Assembly (NCBI RefSeq): GCF_025685645.1
Contig: NZ_JAGSYF010000004.1
Coordinates: forward strand, 310,001-374,000
Origin: Edaphobacter bradus
GTDB taxonomy: Bacteria; Acidobacteriota; Terriglobia; Terriglobales; Acidobacteriaceae
Length of the DNA: 64,000 nucleotides
Direction of reading: 5' to 3'
Shown: piece by piece, positions 34,471-41,839 of the stretch
Numbering within the stretch: position 1 is the first letter of the stretch
Layout of the letters: each line of letters begins with the position of its first letter
Position numbers and translations under genes: made by a program
Notes under the pieces: model-generated
Database searches by the model: none
Seen by the model: only the letters and a program-made list of their open reading frames with translations
What the model was told of the DNA's origin: nothing

Positions 34471-34818
34471 GGTGATCTCTTTCTCCGGCGAACACTGTCT
34501 CTGCGAACACTGTACCTCAAACCGCTTGCTTCGAATGCAAGGCTTTGGGGTGGACGTCTAATAGGACGCAAGAAGGGGCCTGATGGGTGCAAATGCGCGC
34601 AACCTAAAGGACTTCAGGGGCATCCACTTTAGACAGCCTCTGTGGCGATGAGGATGTGGGCGGAAGAGTATGCTCGATCAAGGCGTCGTGGTACTCTTTC
34701 ATACCTCTCATCGTCAATCGAATTGAAGGCGTTTGAGTTATAAGCGCGGAGAGTGAAGGCGTTCTGCATTCGCCCCCGCGCGCATCTGAACGAAGTACCA
34801 GGAAAGAGGAGAGTGAGC
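34471..34818. other. Intergenic region with no recognised feature
   Basis: About 350 bases lie between the divergent BON-lipoprotein and YtxH-like genes. It probably holds both promoters. A 63-residue minus-strand frame (34629-34820) shows no conserved features. I saw no strong hairpin or promoter consensus. Confidence 0.5.
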
Positions 34819-35208
34819 ATGTCGGACAGAGACAGTGGATCTAGCGGATTGGGATGGTTTCTTGCAGGGCTGGGACTCGGGGCGCTGGCGGGCGTGCTTT
34901 ACGCACCTAAGGCCGGCAAAGAGACGCGCGAGGACCTGAAGGCCAGCGCGCTCGACGCCAAGGAGAGGGCCGCTGTGCTGGCCCAGCAGGGCAAAGACCG
35001 GGCTGCGGAGTACGCCGAGCAGGGCAGGCAGCAGCTCAACGATTATGTGGACCGCGGCAAAGACTATTATGAGCGCGGTCGCACGCAGTGGTCGCAGTAT
35101 GTCGAGCGCGGCAAGGGACTGGTGCAGGAGCAGCAGGGCAAGGTTTCGGCCGCGATTGACGCAGGCAAGGAAGCCTATGTGAGCGCCACGCGCGAGACTC
35201 AATCGTAG
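34819..35208 (+). CDS. YtxH-like (gas-vesicle/general stress type) membrane protein
   Basis: The 129-residue protein begins MSDRDSGSSGLGWFLAGLGL, a short Gly-rich membrane helix, then LYAPKAGKETREDLK, the YtxH signature. It ends in a long charged amphipathic helical tail with YVDRGKDYYERGRTQWSQYV repeats. YtxH-like proteins are linked to general stress in Bacillus; the molecular role is unknown. ATG 34819 has GAGGAGAG upstream; an in-frame upstream ATG lacks one. It is paired with the following DUF948-like gene, a common association. Confidence 0.85.
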   Translation: MSDRDSGSSGLGWFLAGLGLGALAGVLYAPKAGKETREDLKASALDAKERAAVLAQQGKDRAAEYAEQGRQQLNDYVDRGKDYYERGRTQWSQYVERGKGLVQEQQGKVSAAIDAGKEAYVSATRETQS

Positions 35209-35225
35209 GCGTTTGGCTTGAGGCG

Positions 35226-35262
35226 AGAGCCCGGCGGCGTGAGGCTCCGGGCTCTGTTCTGT
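35226..35262 (+). terminator. Terminator-like hairpin after the YtxH-like gene
   Basis: The arms AGAGCCCGG (35226-35234) and CCGGGCTCT (35247-35255) form a 9-bp perfect stem followed by GTTCTGTTTG. It lies between the YtxH-like and DUF948-like genes, so it may only partly uncouple them. Confidence 0.7.
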
Positions 35263-35292
35263 TTGTGAAGCTTTTGTCAGGAGAGAGGCTGC

Positions 35293-35880
35293 ATGGATGC
35301 GACTCTGATCGTTTTGTCGGGAATGTGGCTTCAGGACGCCGGTTCGATCTCGTCGGGCAACTCGCGGCTGCTGATGATCTTTGTCGGCCTTGTCGCGCTG
35401 GCGATGCTGACGCAGGCGATTGTGCTCGTCGTGGCGGCGATTGGAGCTGCGAGGATGGGCAAGCGGCTGCTGGAGGTCGTCGAAGAGGCTCGCACGAAGG
35501 TGCTGCCGATGATCGATACGGCGCACCATGTTGTCCATGATCTTCACCCGAAGGTGAGGGTCATCACAGACAATCTGGTTGAGACGAGCCATGTCGTGCG
35601 CGCCAAGGCACAGGAGTTCGACTCGACGATCACAGACGTGAACTCGAAGACACGAGCGCAGGTGGCCAGAGTGGACGATATGGTGACGTCCGTGCTGGAT
35701 ACGACTGCGAATGTTGCGTCTGCGGTGCAGAAGGGCGTGCAGGTTCCGGTGCGCGAGTTCAACGGCCTGATGGCCGGGTTGAAGGCTGGCATCGACTCGT
35801 GGGTTGGCAGCGGAAAGCGCTCACACGAGCGCAACGGACGCGAGCCCGCTGACTACAAGGACGAGAGCATCGGTTATTGA
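35293..35880 (+). CDS. DUF948-like membrane-anchored coiled-coil protein
   Basis: The 195-residue protein has one hydrophobic helix (about residues 26-52, LLMIFVGLVALAMLTQAIVL) followed by a long heptad-like region (LEVVEEARTKVLPMIDTAHH to VASAVQKGVQVP) similar to DUF948 proteins that accompany YtxH. The C-terminus is hydrophilic (RSHERNGREPADYKD). The likely place is the inner membrane with the coiled coil in the cytoplasm. Function is unknown; the pairing with YtxH suggests an envelope-stress role. Confidence 0.75.
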   Translation: MDATLIVLSGMWLQDAGSISSGNSRLLMIFVGLVALAMLTQAIVLVVAAIGAARMGKRLLEVVEEARTKVLPMIDTAHHVVHDLHPKVRVITDNLVETSHVVRAKAQEFDSTITDVNSKTRAQVARVDDMVTSVLDTTANVASAVQKGVQVPVREFNGLMAGLKAGIDSWVGSGKRSHERNGREPADYKDESIGY

Positions 35881-35910
35881 GCCGATCGTTTCGTCTGAAG
35901 CGAAGAAAAA

Positions 35911-37041
35911 TTATGCTGCGGTGATCCAGCCGCCTCCGACGACCTCGTCTTCCTGATAGAAGACGGCGGCCTGGCCGGGGGTGATGGCTCGCTGCGGCTC
36001 GTCGAAGATGGCGCGGACGCGGCCGTTGCCTGCGCCAGTGAGCGTAGCGGGGGCGGGCGTGTGGCGGTGACGGATCTTTGCGGTGATGCGGAGCGATTCG
36101 CGCTGCGCGAGATCGGGGATGGAGATCCAGTTGAGGCGGTCGGCGATGAGCTCGTTGGAGAGGAGATCGTCGTCGGTGCCTACGGTGACCTGGTGGGAGT
36201 CCGGGTGGATGGCGAGGACGTAGAGCGGGTTGTGGCTGGTGAGGCCGAGCCCCTTGCGCTGGCCAACGGTGAAGCTGTGGATACCCTGATGGTGGCCGAT
36301 GACTTCGCCGGTGGTGGTGACGAGTTCTCCGGAGAGGTCGGGCATGGGCTCGTTCTGCTCCTCGAGGTAGGCCTTGAGGAAGAGGTTGTAGTCGCCGCCG
36401 GGGATGAAGCAGATCTCCTGCGAGTCGGGCTTGTTGGCGACGTAGAGACCGGAGTCGGAGGCGATCTGGCGGACCTGCGGCTTCTCCATCTCGCCGAGAG
36501 GGAAGAGAGTTCGTGAGAGCTGGTCTTGAGTCAGACCAAACAGGAAATACGTTTGGTCCTTAGTGTGGTCGGCGGGGCGCGAGAGAATCCAGCGGTTGCG
36601 AGCGGCGTCGAAGCGGTTGCGCGCGTAGTGGCCGGTGGCGATGCGGTCAGCGCCGATCTGGCGGGCGGTGAGCAGCAGCTGATCGAACTTGAGGTGGTTG
36701 TTGCAGAGGGTGCAGGGGATGGGCGTGCGTCCCGCGAGGTACTCGCTGACGAAGGGCTTCACCACATCTGCCTCGAAACGCTCCTGCTGGTTGACGACGT
36801 AGTAGGGGATTCCGAGCTGCTCGGCTACGGCGCGGGCGTCGTAGACGTCGTCGAGGGAGCAGCAGCGGCCCTGAACGGACTCGGGCATTCCCTCATGTCC
36901 GGCGAGGCGGCGCTGGTTCCAGAGCTGGAGGGTCAGGCCGACGAGGTTATGGCCCTGAGCACGCAGGATGGCCGCAACGGTGGAGGAGTCGACTCCTCCA
37001 GACATGGCTACGGCGATCGTGTTGTTGAGCTCTGTCGGCAT
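35911..37041 (-). CDS. mnmA: tRNA-specific 2-thiouridylase MnmA
   Basis: MnmA inserts sulfur at position 2 of the wobble uridine in Lys, Glu and Gln tRNAs. The 376-residue protein has the PP-loop IAVAMSGGVDSSTVAAIL, TPIPCTLCNNHLKF (first catalytic Cys), DSQEICFIPGGDY (second catalytic Cys), and the C-terminal beta domain with VGQRKGLG. Its length is normal for the family. ATG 37041 is favoured because the core starts a few residues later; a TTG at 37083 extends it. Copy 2 of the repeated intergenic element begins about 75 bases upstream of this start. A cysteine desulfurase that could feed sulfur lies at 54969. Confidence 0.95.
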   Translation of the reverse strand: MPTELNNTIAVAMSGGVDSSTVAAILRAQGHNLVGLTLQLWNQRRLAGHEGMPESVQGRCCSLDDVYDARAVAEQLGIPYYVVNQQERFEADVVKPFVSEYLAGRTPIPCTLCNNHLKFDQLLLTARQIGADRIATGHYARNRFDAARNRWILSRPADHTKDQTYFLFGLTQDQLSRTLFPLGEMEKPQVRQIASDSGLYVANKPDSQEICFIPGGDYNLFLKAYLEEQNEPMPDLSGELVTTTGEVIGHHQGIHSFTVGQRKGLGLTSHNPLYVLAIHPDSHQVTVGTDDDLLSNELIADRLNWISIPDLAQRESLRITAKIRHRHTPAPATLTGAGNGRVRAIFDEPQRAITPGQAAVFYQEDEVVGGGWITAA

Positions 37042-37114
37042 GGGTTGAGCGAGTCCGCTTGCAAGTTCTATTTTCTCATTCAATTCGTTCGTTAGAAGAT
37101 GGCTGAGCTGAAGA

Positions 37115-37398
37115 GGTACCCCTCCCCCCGTTTTTGTGCAAAGTATTCAAAACGCAAATGTTAAGTCCGGACCTTCAGCGCAGTTTCGATGCCAAACCTT
37201 TGACGCCAGATAAATTCAGACAGAGCGAAATGCAAAGTATTCAAAATAAAAAGGTTGTTGCAAAAATATTCGAGCCCCGGACTGGCCGGGGCTCCGGTTG
37301 CTTTCAACTAGTTCCATTATAACAAATTGGACAGGATGTTCTGCCAATTCGATCAGGTTTATTTTGAATGACTTAGGTGGTTTTGGGTCTTGACAAGA
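37115..37398. repeat. Conserved intergenic element, copy 2
   Basis: Plus-strand order: GGTACCCCTCCCCCCG, GTTTTTGTGC, unit 1 TGTGCAAAGTATTC (37135-37148), ATGTTAAGTCCGGAC (37158-37172, identical in copy 3), a divergent spacer, unit 2 TGCAAAGTATTC (37231-37242), unit 3 TGCAAAAATATTC (37259-37271), a perfect 9-bp hairpin (GAGCCCCGG 37272-37280, CCGGGGCTC 37286-37294), then a tail shared with copy 1 (GTTCCATTATAAC, ATGTTCTGCCAATT, TTAGGTGGTTTTGGG, TTGACA). The rest of the mnmA to glycine-zipper gap shows no coding frame. On the minus strand it lies directly upstream of mnmA. Confidence 0.8.
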
Positions 37399-37533
37399 TT
37401 CTTGGTGAAAGAGCGCAGGAGGGCAGACAGCGAAGAAGGACTGTGGGGGCGGATCTGCAAGATCACTGATATCTAAGCCAGTGGAAGCGGCTGTCGATTT
37501 GGCGGACAATCAATTCTCAAAGGAGAAAGTCCT

Positions 37534-38085
37534 ATGAGAATTCTTGTGACTATCTCGGTTGCGGCCGTGTTGCCGTTGTTTGCTGCTACACAGAATCCCC
37601 CGACTGCTACCCCATCTCCAACTTCGTCTCCGGCGAAGAGCGTCGGGATGTATGTCTATCCGAAGTCGAAGCAAAGTGCAGAGCAGCAACAGAAAGACGA
37701 GACCGATTGCTATGCCTCGGCGAAGCAGAATTCCGGAGTGGATCCTCAGGCTCCGGCTGCTCCAGCGTCGACCCAGGCCGCACAAGAGAGCAAAGGAGCC
37801 CCGAAGGGAGGAGCCGTAAAAGGGTCTGCGAAGGGCGCGGCAGGGGGAGCTGCTATTGGCGCAATTGCCGGCGATGCCGGGACAGGTGCTGCGGTTGGCG
37901 CAACTGCGGGAGCGGTGGCGGGACGGCGCGCCCAGAAGAAAGCCAACAAGGCAGCGGAGCAGCAAGCACAGCAAGCCCAGCAACAAGCGCAGGCTCAGGC
38001 TACCGCTCAGCACCAGGCTTCATTGGACACCTTCAAGCGCGCGTTTTCGGCATGCATGGATGCCCGCGGCTATTCGGTCCAGTGA
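37534..38085 (+). CDS. Exported glycine-zipper protein with Gln/Ala-rich coiled tail
   Basis: The 183-residue protein has a short signal sequence (ILVTISVAAVLPLFA), a Thr/Pro/Ser-rich stretch, the segment KSVGMYVYPKSKQSAEQQQK with DETDCYASAK, then a glycine-zipper region (AKGAAGGAAIGAIAGDAGTG) and an Ala/Gln helical tail. It ends FKRAFSACMDARGYSVQ, which with the earlier Cys could form a disulfide. Similar proteins occur as envelope or stress-associated proteins with unknown roles. AAAGGAG precedes the ATG. Confidence 0.8.
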   Translation: MRILVTISVAAVLPLFAATQNPPTATPSPTSSPAKSVGMYVYPKSKQSAEQQQKDETDCYASAKQNSGVDPQAPAAPASTQAAQESKGAPKGGAVKGSAKGAAGGAAIGAIAGDAGTGAAVGATAGAVAGRRAQKKANKAAEQQAQQAQQQAQAQATAQHQASLDTFKRAFSACMDARGYSVQ

Positions 38086-38138
38086 GATAACGCGATGCGA
38101 GCGCTCTACGGGAATTGCCGGGCGAGAATCCTGAGGGT

Positions 38139-39149
38139 TCAGTCGCGGACGCGGATAACAATTTTGCCGAAGGCTCCTTTTTCCAGGCGGTCGTAGGCCG
38201 CACGTGCGTCATTGAAAGCGTAGACGCTGTCGATGAAAGGGCGGAGTTTGAGCTCGTCGAATTTGCGGAGCATGTCTTCCAGGGCGCGGCGGGGACCGAC
38301 GGAGATTCCGCGAAGGACGGCCTGCTTTTTGATGAGGGAGAAGAGGGCGATGGTTGAGTCGAAGCCGTCCAGGATTCCGATGATGGAGATCTGGCCGCCG
38401 GGTTTGAGGGCCTCGATGGACTGCGCAAGGTTTTTGCCGCCGACGACTTCGAGGATGTGGTCGACACCTTGTTTGCCGGTGAGGGCGAGGGCTTCGTTCT
38501 CCCAGTTCGGAGTGCGGGAGTAGTTGATGGTGTGGGTTGCTCCGAGGGCTTTGACCCGGGCGAGTTTTTCGTCGCTGGATGAGGTGACAATGACTGTTGC
38601 GCCGAGGGCGGCGGCGATTTGGAGGCCGAAGAGCGAGACGCCGCCGGTTCCCTGGATGAGGACGGTTTGTCCTGCGTGGAGCTGGCCCTTTTCGACGAGA
38701 GCGTACCAGGCGGTGAGGGCGGCGCAGGGGAGGGCTGCGGCCTCTTCATCGGTGAGGTAGGCGGGAGCTGCGGCGAGTGCGTCTTCGGTGAGGGCGAGGA
38801 ATTCAGCAAGCGCGCCGGGTAGGGTGTTGCCGAGGGAGTAGAGAGTCTCCTTACTCGTGGGTTGGCCGTCGATCCAGCGGGTGCAGTAGTTGGTGACGAC
38901 GCGGTCGCCAGGGCGGAAGCGGGTGACTCCTGTGCCGAGGGCGACGACTTCACCGACGGCATCGGCGACCTGGGTGATGGGGAGTTCAAGATGCGGGTTG
39001 TACTTGCCGTCGCAGAGGAGCTTGTCGCGGTAGTTGAGCGAGACAGCGGAGACGCGGACGAGGACTTCGTCGGGACCGGGCTCGGGCTTGGGAATGTCGT
39101 TGAGGACGAGGTGATCGAGACCGAAGCCAGTGAGTTGCCATGCCTTCAT
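38139..39149 (-). CDS. Zinc-independent medium-chain dehydrogenase/reductase (quinone oxidoreductase type)
   Basis: The 336-residue protein has the MDR catalytic domain (SLNYRDKLL, where zinc enzymes have Cys/His) and a Rossmann cofactor domain with VLIQGTGGVSLFGLQIA and VTSSSDEKLARVKALGATH. ALPCAALTAWYALVEK precedes the cofactor loop. Absence of the catalytic zinc ligands places it with quinone/enone reductases. The substrate is unknown. It is divergent from an ArsR-type regulator across a perfect palindrome at 39173-39196, so that regulator probably controls it. Confidence 0.9.
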   Translation of the reverse strand: MKAWQLTGFGLDHLVLNDIPKPEPGPDEVLVRVSAVSLNYRDKLLCDGKYNPHLELPITQVADAVGEVVALGTGVTRFRPGDRVVTNYCTRWIDGQPTSKETLYSLGNTLPGALAEFLALTEDALAAAPAYLTDEEAAALPCAALTAWYALVEKGQLHAGQTVLIQGTGGVSLFGLQIAAALGATVIVTSSSDEKLARVKALGATHTINYSRTPNWENEALALTGKQGVDHILEVVGGKNLAQSIEALKPGGQISIIGILDGFDSTIALFSLIKKQAVLRGISVGPRRALEDMLRKFDELKLRPFIDSVYAFNDARAAYDRLEKGAFGKIVIRVRD

Positions 39150-39172
39150 GGAAGCACCTTCTGCAATTCAGA

Positions 39173-39196
39173 ATAGTTCGAATAAAATCGAACTAT
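39173..39196. promoter_or_regulatory. Perfect palindromic operator between the oxidoreductase and ArsR genes
   Basis: The arms ATAGTTCGA (39173-39181) and TCGAACTAT (39188-39196) are separated by ATAAAA. The 9-bp perfect inverted repeat lies 24 bases upstream of the oxidoreductase ATG and 42 bases upstream of the ArsR ATG. That is the expected position for a shared autoregulated operator. Confidence 0.75.
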
Positions 39197-39237
39197 GCCG
39201 AAGGGCAAGACTCTTTGTCAAGCTGAGGGAAGGGACT

Positions 39238-39576
39238 ATGCCGATATTTCTGCCGAAGGAGCCTGAAAGGAAGGAGTTGCTGCTGACGGCGATTCTGTAT
39301 GCGCTGAGCGATGAAGTACGGCTGGGAATTGTGCGTCAACTAGCGGAGCGCGGGGAGCAGGCTTGCGGCGTGTTCGAGGTGGATCGGCCGAAGTCGTCGT
39401 TGTCGCATCATTTTCGCGTGCTGCGTGAGTCGGGTGTGGTGTCGACGCGGAAGGATGGAAAGACGCTGCTGAATACGTTGCGGCGGGAGGATTTGGATGC
39501 TCGGTTTCCTGGGCTGCTGGGGGCGGTGCTGGAGGATGGGAACAATGCGAAGAAGAGGCGTGCTCCGGTGAGTTGA
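39238..39576 (+). CDS. ArsR-family winged-helix transcription regulator
   Basis: The 112-residue regulator has ILYALSDEVRLGIVRQLAE, a recognition helix region KSSLSHHFRVLRESGVVSTR and the wing GKTLLNTLRREDL. It lacks the Cys metal-binding pair ELCVCDL; the equivalent segment reads QACGVFEV. So it probably senses a non-metal signal. ATG 39238 has GAGGGAAGGG upstream; the longer frame back to 39130 overlaps the divergent gene and is unlikely. The palindrome at 39173-39196 is its likely operator. Confidence 0.87.
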   Translation: MPIFLPKEPERKELLLTAILYALSDEVRLGIVRQLAERGEQACGVFEVDRPKSSLSHHFRVLRESGVVSTRKDGKTLLNTLRREDLDARFPGLLGAVLEDGNNAKKRRAPVS

Positions 39577-39626
39577 GAACCGGCGAGGAGATTGGCGCTT
39601 TTTATTGGCCTGTGGTTATTGATCCG

Positions 39627-40373
39627 TTATTGATCCTTGTTTGTCTGCACTGCGCCCTCTTTGAGCGCCCACTCGACGAATCCATCCGGCGCATTTTTTA
39701 CTTCGGCGATGTTTGCACCTTTGATGTTCCTCAGTCCCTTCCATCGAATGTTTCGCAGGTCGGCATCAGTCAGATCCGCATTGCTGAGATCCGCACCGTC
39801 GAGATTGGCGCCGGAGAGATTGGCTCCCGATAAATCAGCACCTTTCATGTCAGCGTCCTCGAAGGACGCATTTTCGAGATTGCTTCCGCGGAAGTTCGCG
39901 GAATGCAGATCGGCGCTGGTGAAGTCTGCGGATTCGAGATCGCTGCCACGCAGATCGGCTGCGCTGAAGTCGGCTCGCAGAAGATTCGCGTGCTCAAGTT
40001 TCAGACCTTGCAGGAATGCAGACGACACGTCGACTCCTACGAGGGGGACTTTGTCTGCGTTCAGTTCCTGCAGTGCCTCGATGCGGCCGCCGCTGCCGCC
40101 TTTGCCTTGCGCCGTGTTGATGACCTGCCAGGCCTGATAGTGTCGCTGCTTGATGCGGTTGCCGGACTCGCTGAAGTAGAAGATGACCGCCACCAGCATC
40201 GAGAAGCTTCCAAGGTATTCGAGAACTTCCAGAAAACTCCATTTGCTCAAAAGAAAGGCAACCCACTCCCACATCCATTCAAATGCAATGAACGGAACAA
40301 TCCAACGGGGTCTTCCACGACTCATAAGGTTGTTCCAGCTTGCTGGCCGCTTCCTCGGTTGATGCAGAATCAT
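39627..40373 (-). CDS. Membrane-anchored pentapeptide-repeat protein
   Basis: The 248-residue protein has two membrane helices in its first 80 residues (WIVPFIAFEWMWEWVAFLL and LEYLGSFSMLVAVIFYF), then about 16 pentapeptide repeats A(D/N)LxX (for example ANLLRADFSAADLRGSDLES) forming a right-handed quadrilateral beta helix from about residue 125 to 225. It ends in a short tail. ATG 40373 has AAAGGAAAA upstream. Function is unknown; such proteins can be structural or protein-binding. It is an isolated gene. Confidence 0.88.
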   Translation of the reverse strand: MILHQPRKRPASWNNLMSRGRPRWIVPFIAFEWMWEWVAFLLSKWSFLEVLEYLGSFSMLVAVIFYFSESGNRIKQRHYQAWQVINTAQGKGGSGGRIEALQELNADKVPLVGVDVSSAFLQGLKLEHANLLRADFSAADLRGSDLESADFTSADLHSANFRGSNLENASFEDADMKGADLSGANLSGANLDGADLSNADLTDADLRNIRWKGLRNIKGANIAEVKNAPDGFVEWALKEGAVQTNKDQ

Positions 40374-40590
40374 TGGATTTTCCTTTCGATGGGTGGAACT
40401 AACGGTACTCCTGTCGAAATTTGAAGCCGCGATTTCTGGGCTGCTGGGTGAGCAACTGGAGTGATGGATATGACTGCGACTAGGAGGCGCGGCCAACAGA
40501 TTTATTTATGGTTGAGATTTTGCCAAGAATTCTTTCGTTCGCAACAGGATTTCCTTGGCGAGCAAGCTCTCACGTAGCTTCTAAACCTAT

Positions 40591-40647
40591 TTAACCATGT
40601 GGTTGACAGTTTTATTCCCTGAGAGTTATATTCAACCAAATGGTTAA
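40591..40647 (+). promoter_or_regulatory. Promoter with two operator copies; apparently leaderless arsR start
   Basis: -35 TTGACA (40603-40608), 18-base spacer, -10 TATATT (40627-40632). Operator 1 TTAACCATGTGGTTGA (40591-40606) overlaps the -35. Operator 2 TCAACCAAATGGTTAA (40632-40647) overlaps the start codon and is the reverse complement of operator 1 with one mismatch. Expected transcription start, 6-8 bases after the -10, falls at the ATG at 40640, so the message should have no leader; no ribosome-binding site is present. This fits tight autorepression by the encoded ArsR protein. Confidence 0.75.
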
Positions 40648-40990
40648 GTCGAATGCATTACGGTTAGACGCTATCTTTCATGCATTGTCGGACTCGACGC
40701 GGCGAGCGATCCTGCGTGACGTTGCGGCGAAGGAGAAGACGGTGGGTGAGGTGGCGAGGCCTTATGCGATGTCGCTTGCAGCTGTCTCGAAGCACCTGAA
40801 GGTGCTGGAGGAGGCGGAGTTGATTGCGCGGCGGCGGAGGGGAAGTTTTCAGATCGTTCGGTTGAATGCGAAGAGCCTGAGGCCAGCGGAGGAGTGGCTG
40901 GCCTTCTACGAAAAGTTCTGGAACGAGCGGATCGACGCTCTCCAGAGTTACCTGGAAGAAGGAGAAGGCGATGGCGACAAGCGTGGTTGA
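40640..40990 (+). CDS. ArsR-family regulator of the SRPBCC operon
   Basis: The 116-residue winged-helix regulator has LDAIFHALSDSTRRAILRDV, the recognition helix MSLAAVSKHLKVLEEAELI and wing RRRRGSFQIVRLNAKSL, with no metal-binding Cys. This subtype is regularly encoded upstream of AHSA1/SRPBCC proteins, as here, and probably responds to a small hydrophobic ligand. There is no Shine-Dalgarno; the -10 box is seven bases before the ATG, so translation is likely leaderless. Its 3' end overlaps the SRPBCC gene by 20 bases. Confidence 0.9.
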   Translation: MVKSNALRLDAIFHALSDSTRRAILRDVAAKEKTVGEVARPYAMSLAAVSKHLKVLEEAELIARRRRGSFQIVRLNAKSLRPAEEWLAFYEKFWNERIDALQSYLEEGEGDGDKRG

Positions 40991-41468
40991 GATGCAGGCA
41001 AAGAGTGAGTCGAAGGAGAACCTGAAGCTTGAGGTAAAGCGAGTGATCAAGGCGAGCCGGCAGCGGGTGTTCGATGCATGGACCCGGCCTGAGACGATTC
41101 GGTTGTGGTTTGCGCCAGGGACGAGTCGAGTTACTGACGCGAGTCTGGACGCGCGCGAGGGAGGAGCGTGGCGGCTGGCGATGACTGGCGGATGCGGCGA
41201 GGAGGGGCTGCCGGATACGAACAGAGTGCATGCGGTGACGGGGCGGTACACGCGGGTTGAGCCGTATGATGTTCTGGCGTTTACGTGGAAGAGTCCTGCG
41301 AATCCGGATGAAGAGTCGCTTGTGACGATTGAGCTGAAGGATGTTGAGGACGGGACGGAACTGACGTTGACGCATGAGCGCTTCCTGACGGTGGAGTCGC
41401 GCGACCGGCATCTTGCGGGCTGGAGCATCGTTGTGCCTAAGCTGCAGGAGTTTTTTGAGAAGGTCTGA
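40971..41468 (+). CDS. SRPBCC/AHSA1-domain protein
   Basis: The 165-residue START-like protein has LEVKRVIKASRQRVFDAWTRPETIRLWFAPG at the start (given here in part: VFDAWTRPETIRLWF), GRYTRVEPYDVLAFTW in the central sheet and the C-terminal helix WSIVVPKLQEFFEK. It forms a hydrophobic ligand-binding cavity; the ligand is unknown. It overlaps the arsR gene by 20 bases and the next gene by one base, so all three are translationally coupled under the leaderless promoter at 40591-40647. Confidence 0.85.
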   Translation: MATSVVEMQAKSESKENLKLEVKRVIKASRQRVFDAWTRPETIRLWFAPGTSRVTDASLDAREGGAWRLAMTGGCGEEGLPDTNRVHAVTGRYTRVEPYDVLAFTWKSPANPDEESLVTIELKDVEDGTELTLTHERFLTVESRDRHLAGWSIVVPKLQEFFEKV

Positions 41469-41839
41469 TGGCGATGAAGAAGGCAGGCTCGCGATCGGTT
41501 CAGAGGAGGCAGAAGGCTGCTTCTTCGGAGGCCGCTCGCGAGCTTGCTGTTTTGCTGCGGCAGGAGTTACCGGGGATTGGGGTGCAGGAGAAGTTTGGGA
41601 ATCTTTCGTTCTCGGTGGGTGGGAAGGTGTTTGGGTTCACGCGTGGGGAGGATGCGGTTGCTTTGAAGCTGCCTGCCGAGCTGGTGAAGGAGTTGGCGGA
41701 GGAGCGTGGGTTTGAGGCGCTGGTAATGGGGAAGCGAGTGATGAAGGAGTGGGTTGTGGTGGAGTGTGGGGCTCGTGGGTGGCGGGGTGAGTTGGGGTTG
41801 TTTCGTGAGGCGAAGTGGTTTGTCTCAGGCGAGCGGTGA
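41468..41839 (+). CDS. YjbR/MmcQ-like small protein
   Basis: The 123-residue protein has a basic N-terminus (MKKAGSRSVQRRQKAAS) and then a compact alpha/beta part with GKVFGFTRGEDAVALKLPAE and GRRVMKEW-like GKRVMKEWVVVE, resembling the YjbR/MmcQ (CyaY-like fold) family that is often genetically linked to SRPBCC proteins. The role is unknown. Its start shares one base with the SRPBCC stop, and its 3' end overlaps the convergent zincin gene by 15 bases. The family call is moderate. Confidence 0.65.
   Translation: MAMKKAGSRSVQRRQKAASSEAARELAVLLRQELPGIGVQEKFGNLSFSVGGKVFGFTRGEDAVALKLPAELVKELAEERGFEALVMGKRVMKEWVVVECGARGWRGELGLFREAKWFVSGER

Noticed and set aside
34629..34820. 63-residue minus-strand frame in the BON/YtxH gap
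   Set aside because: No ribosome-binding site, no conserved features, and it overlaps the YtxH start region.
37135..37271. TGCAAARTATTC units as a replication origin
   Set aside because: They occur in three separate gaps, with no replication-initiator gene and no DnaA-box cluster.
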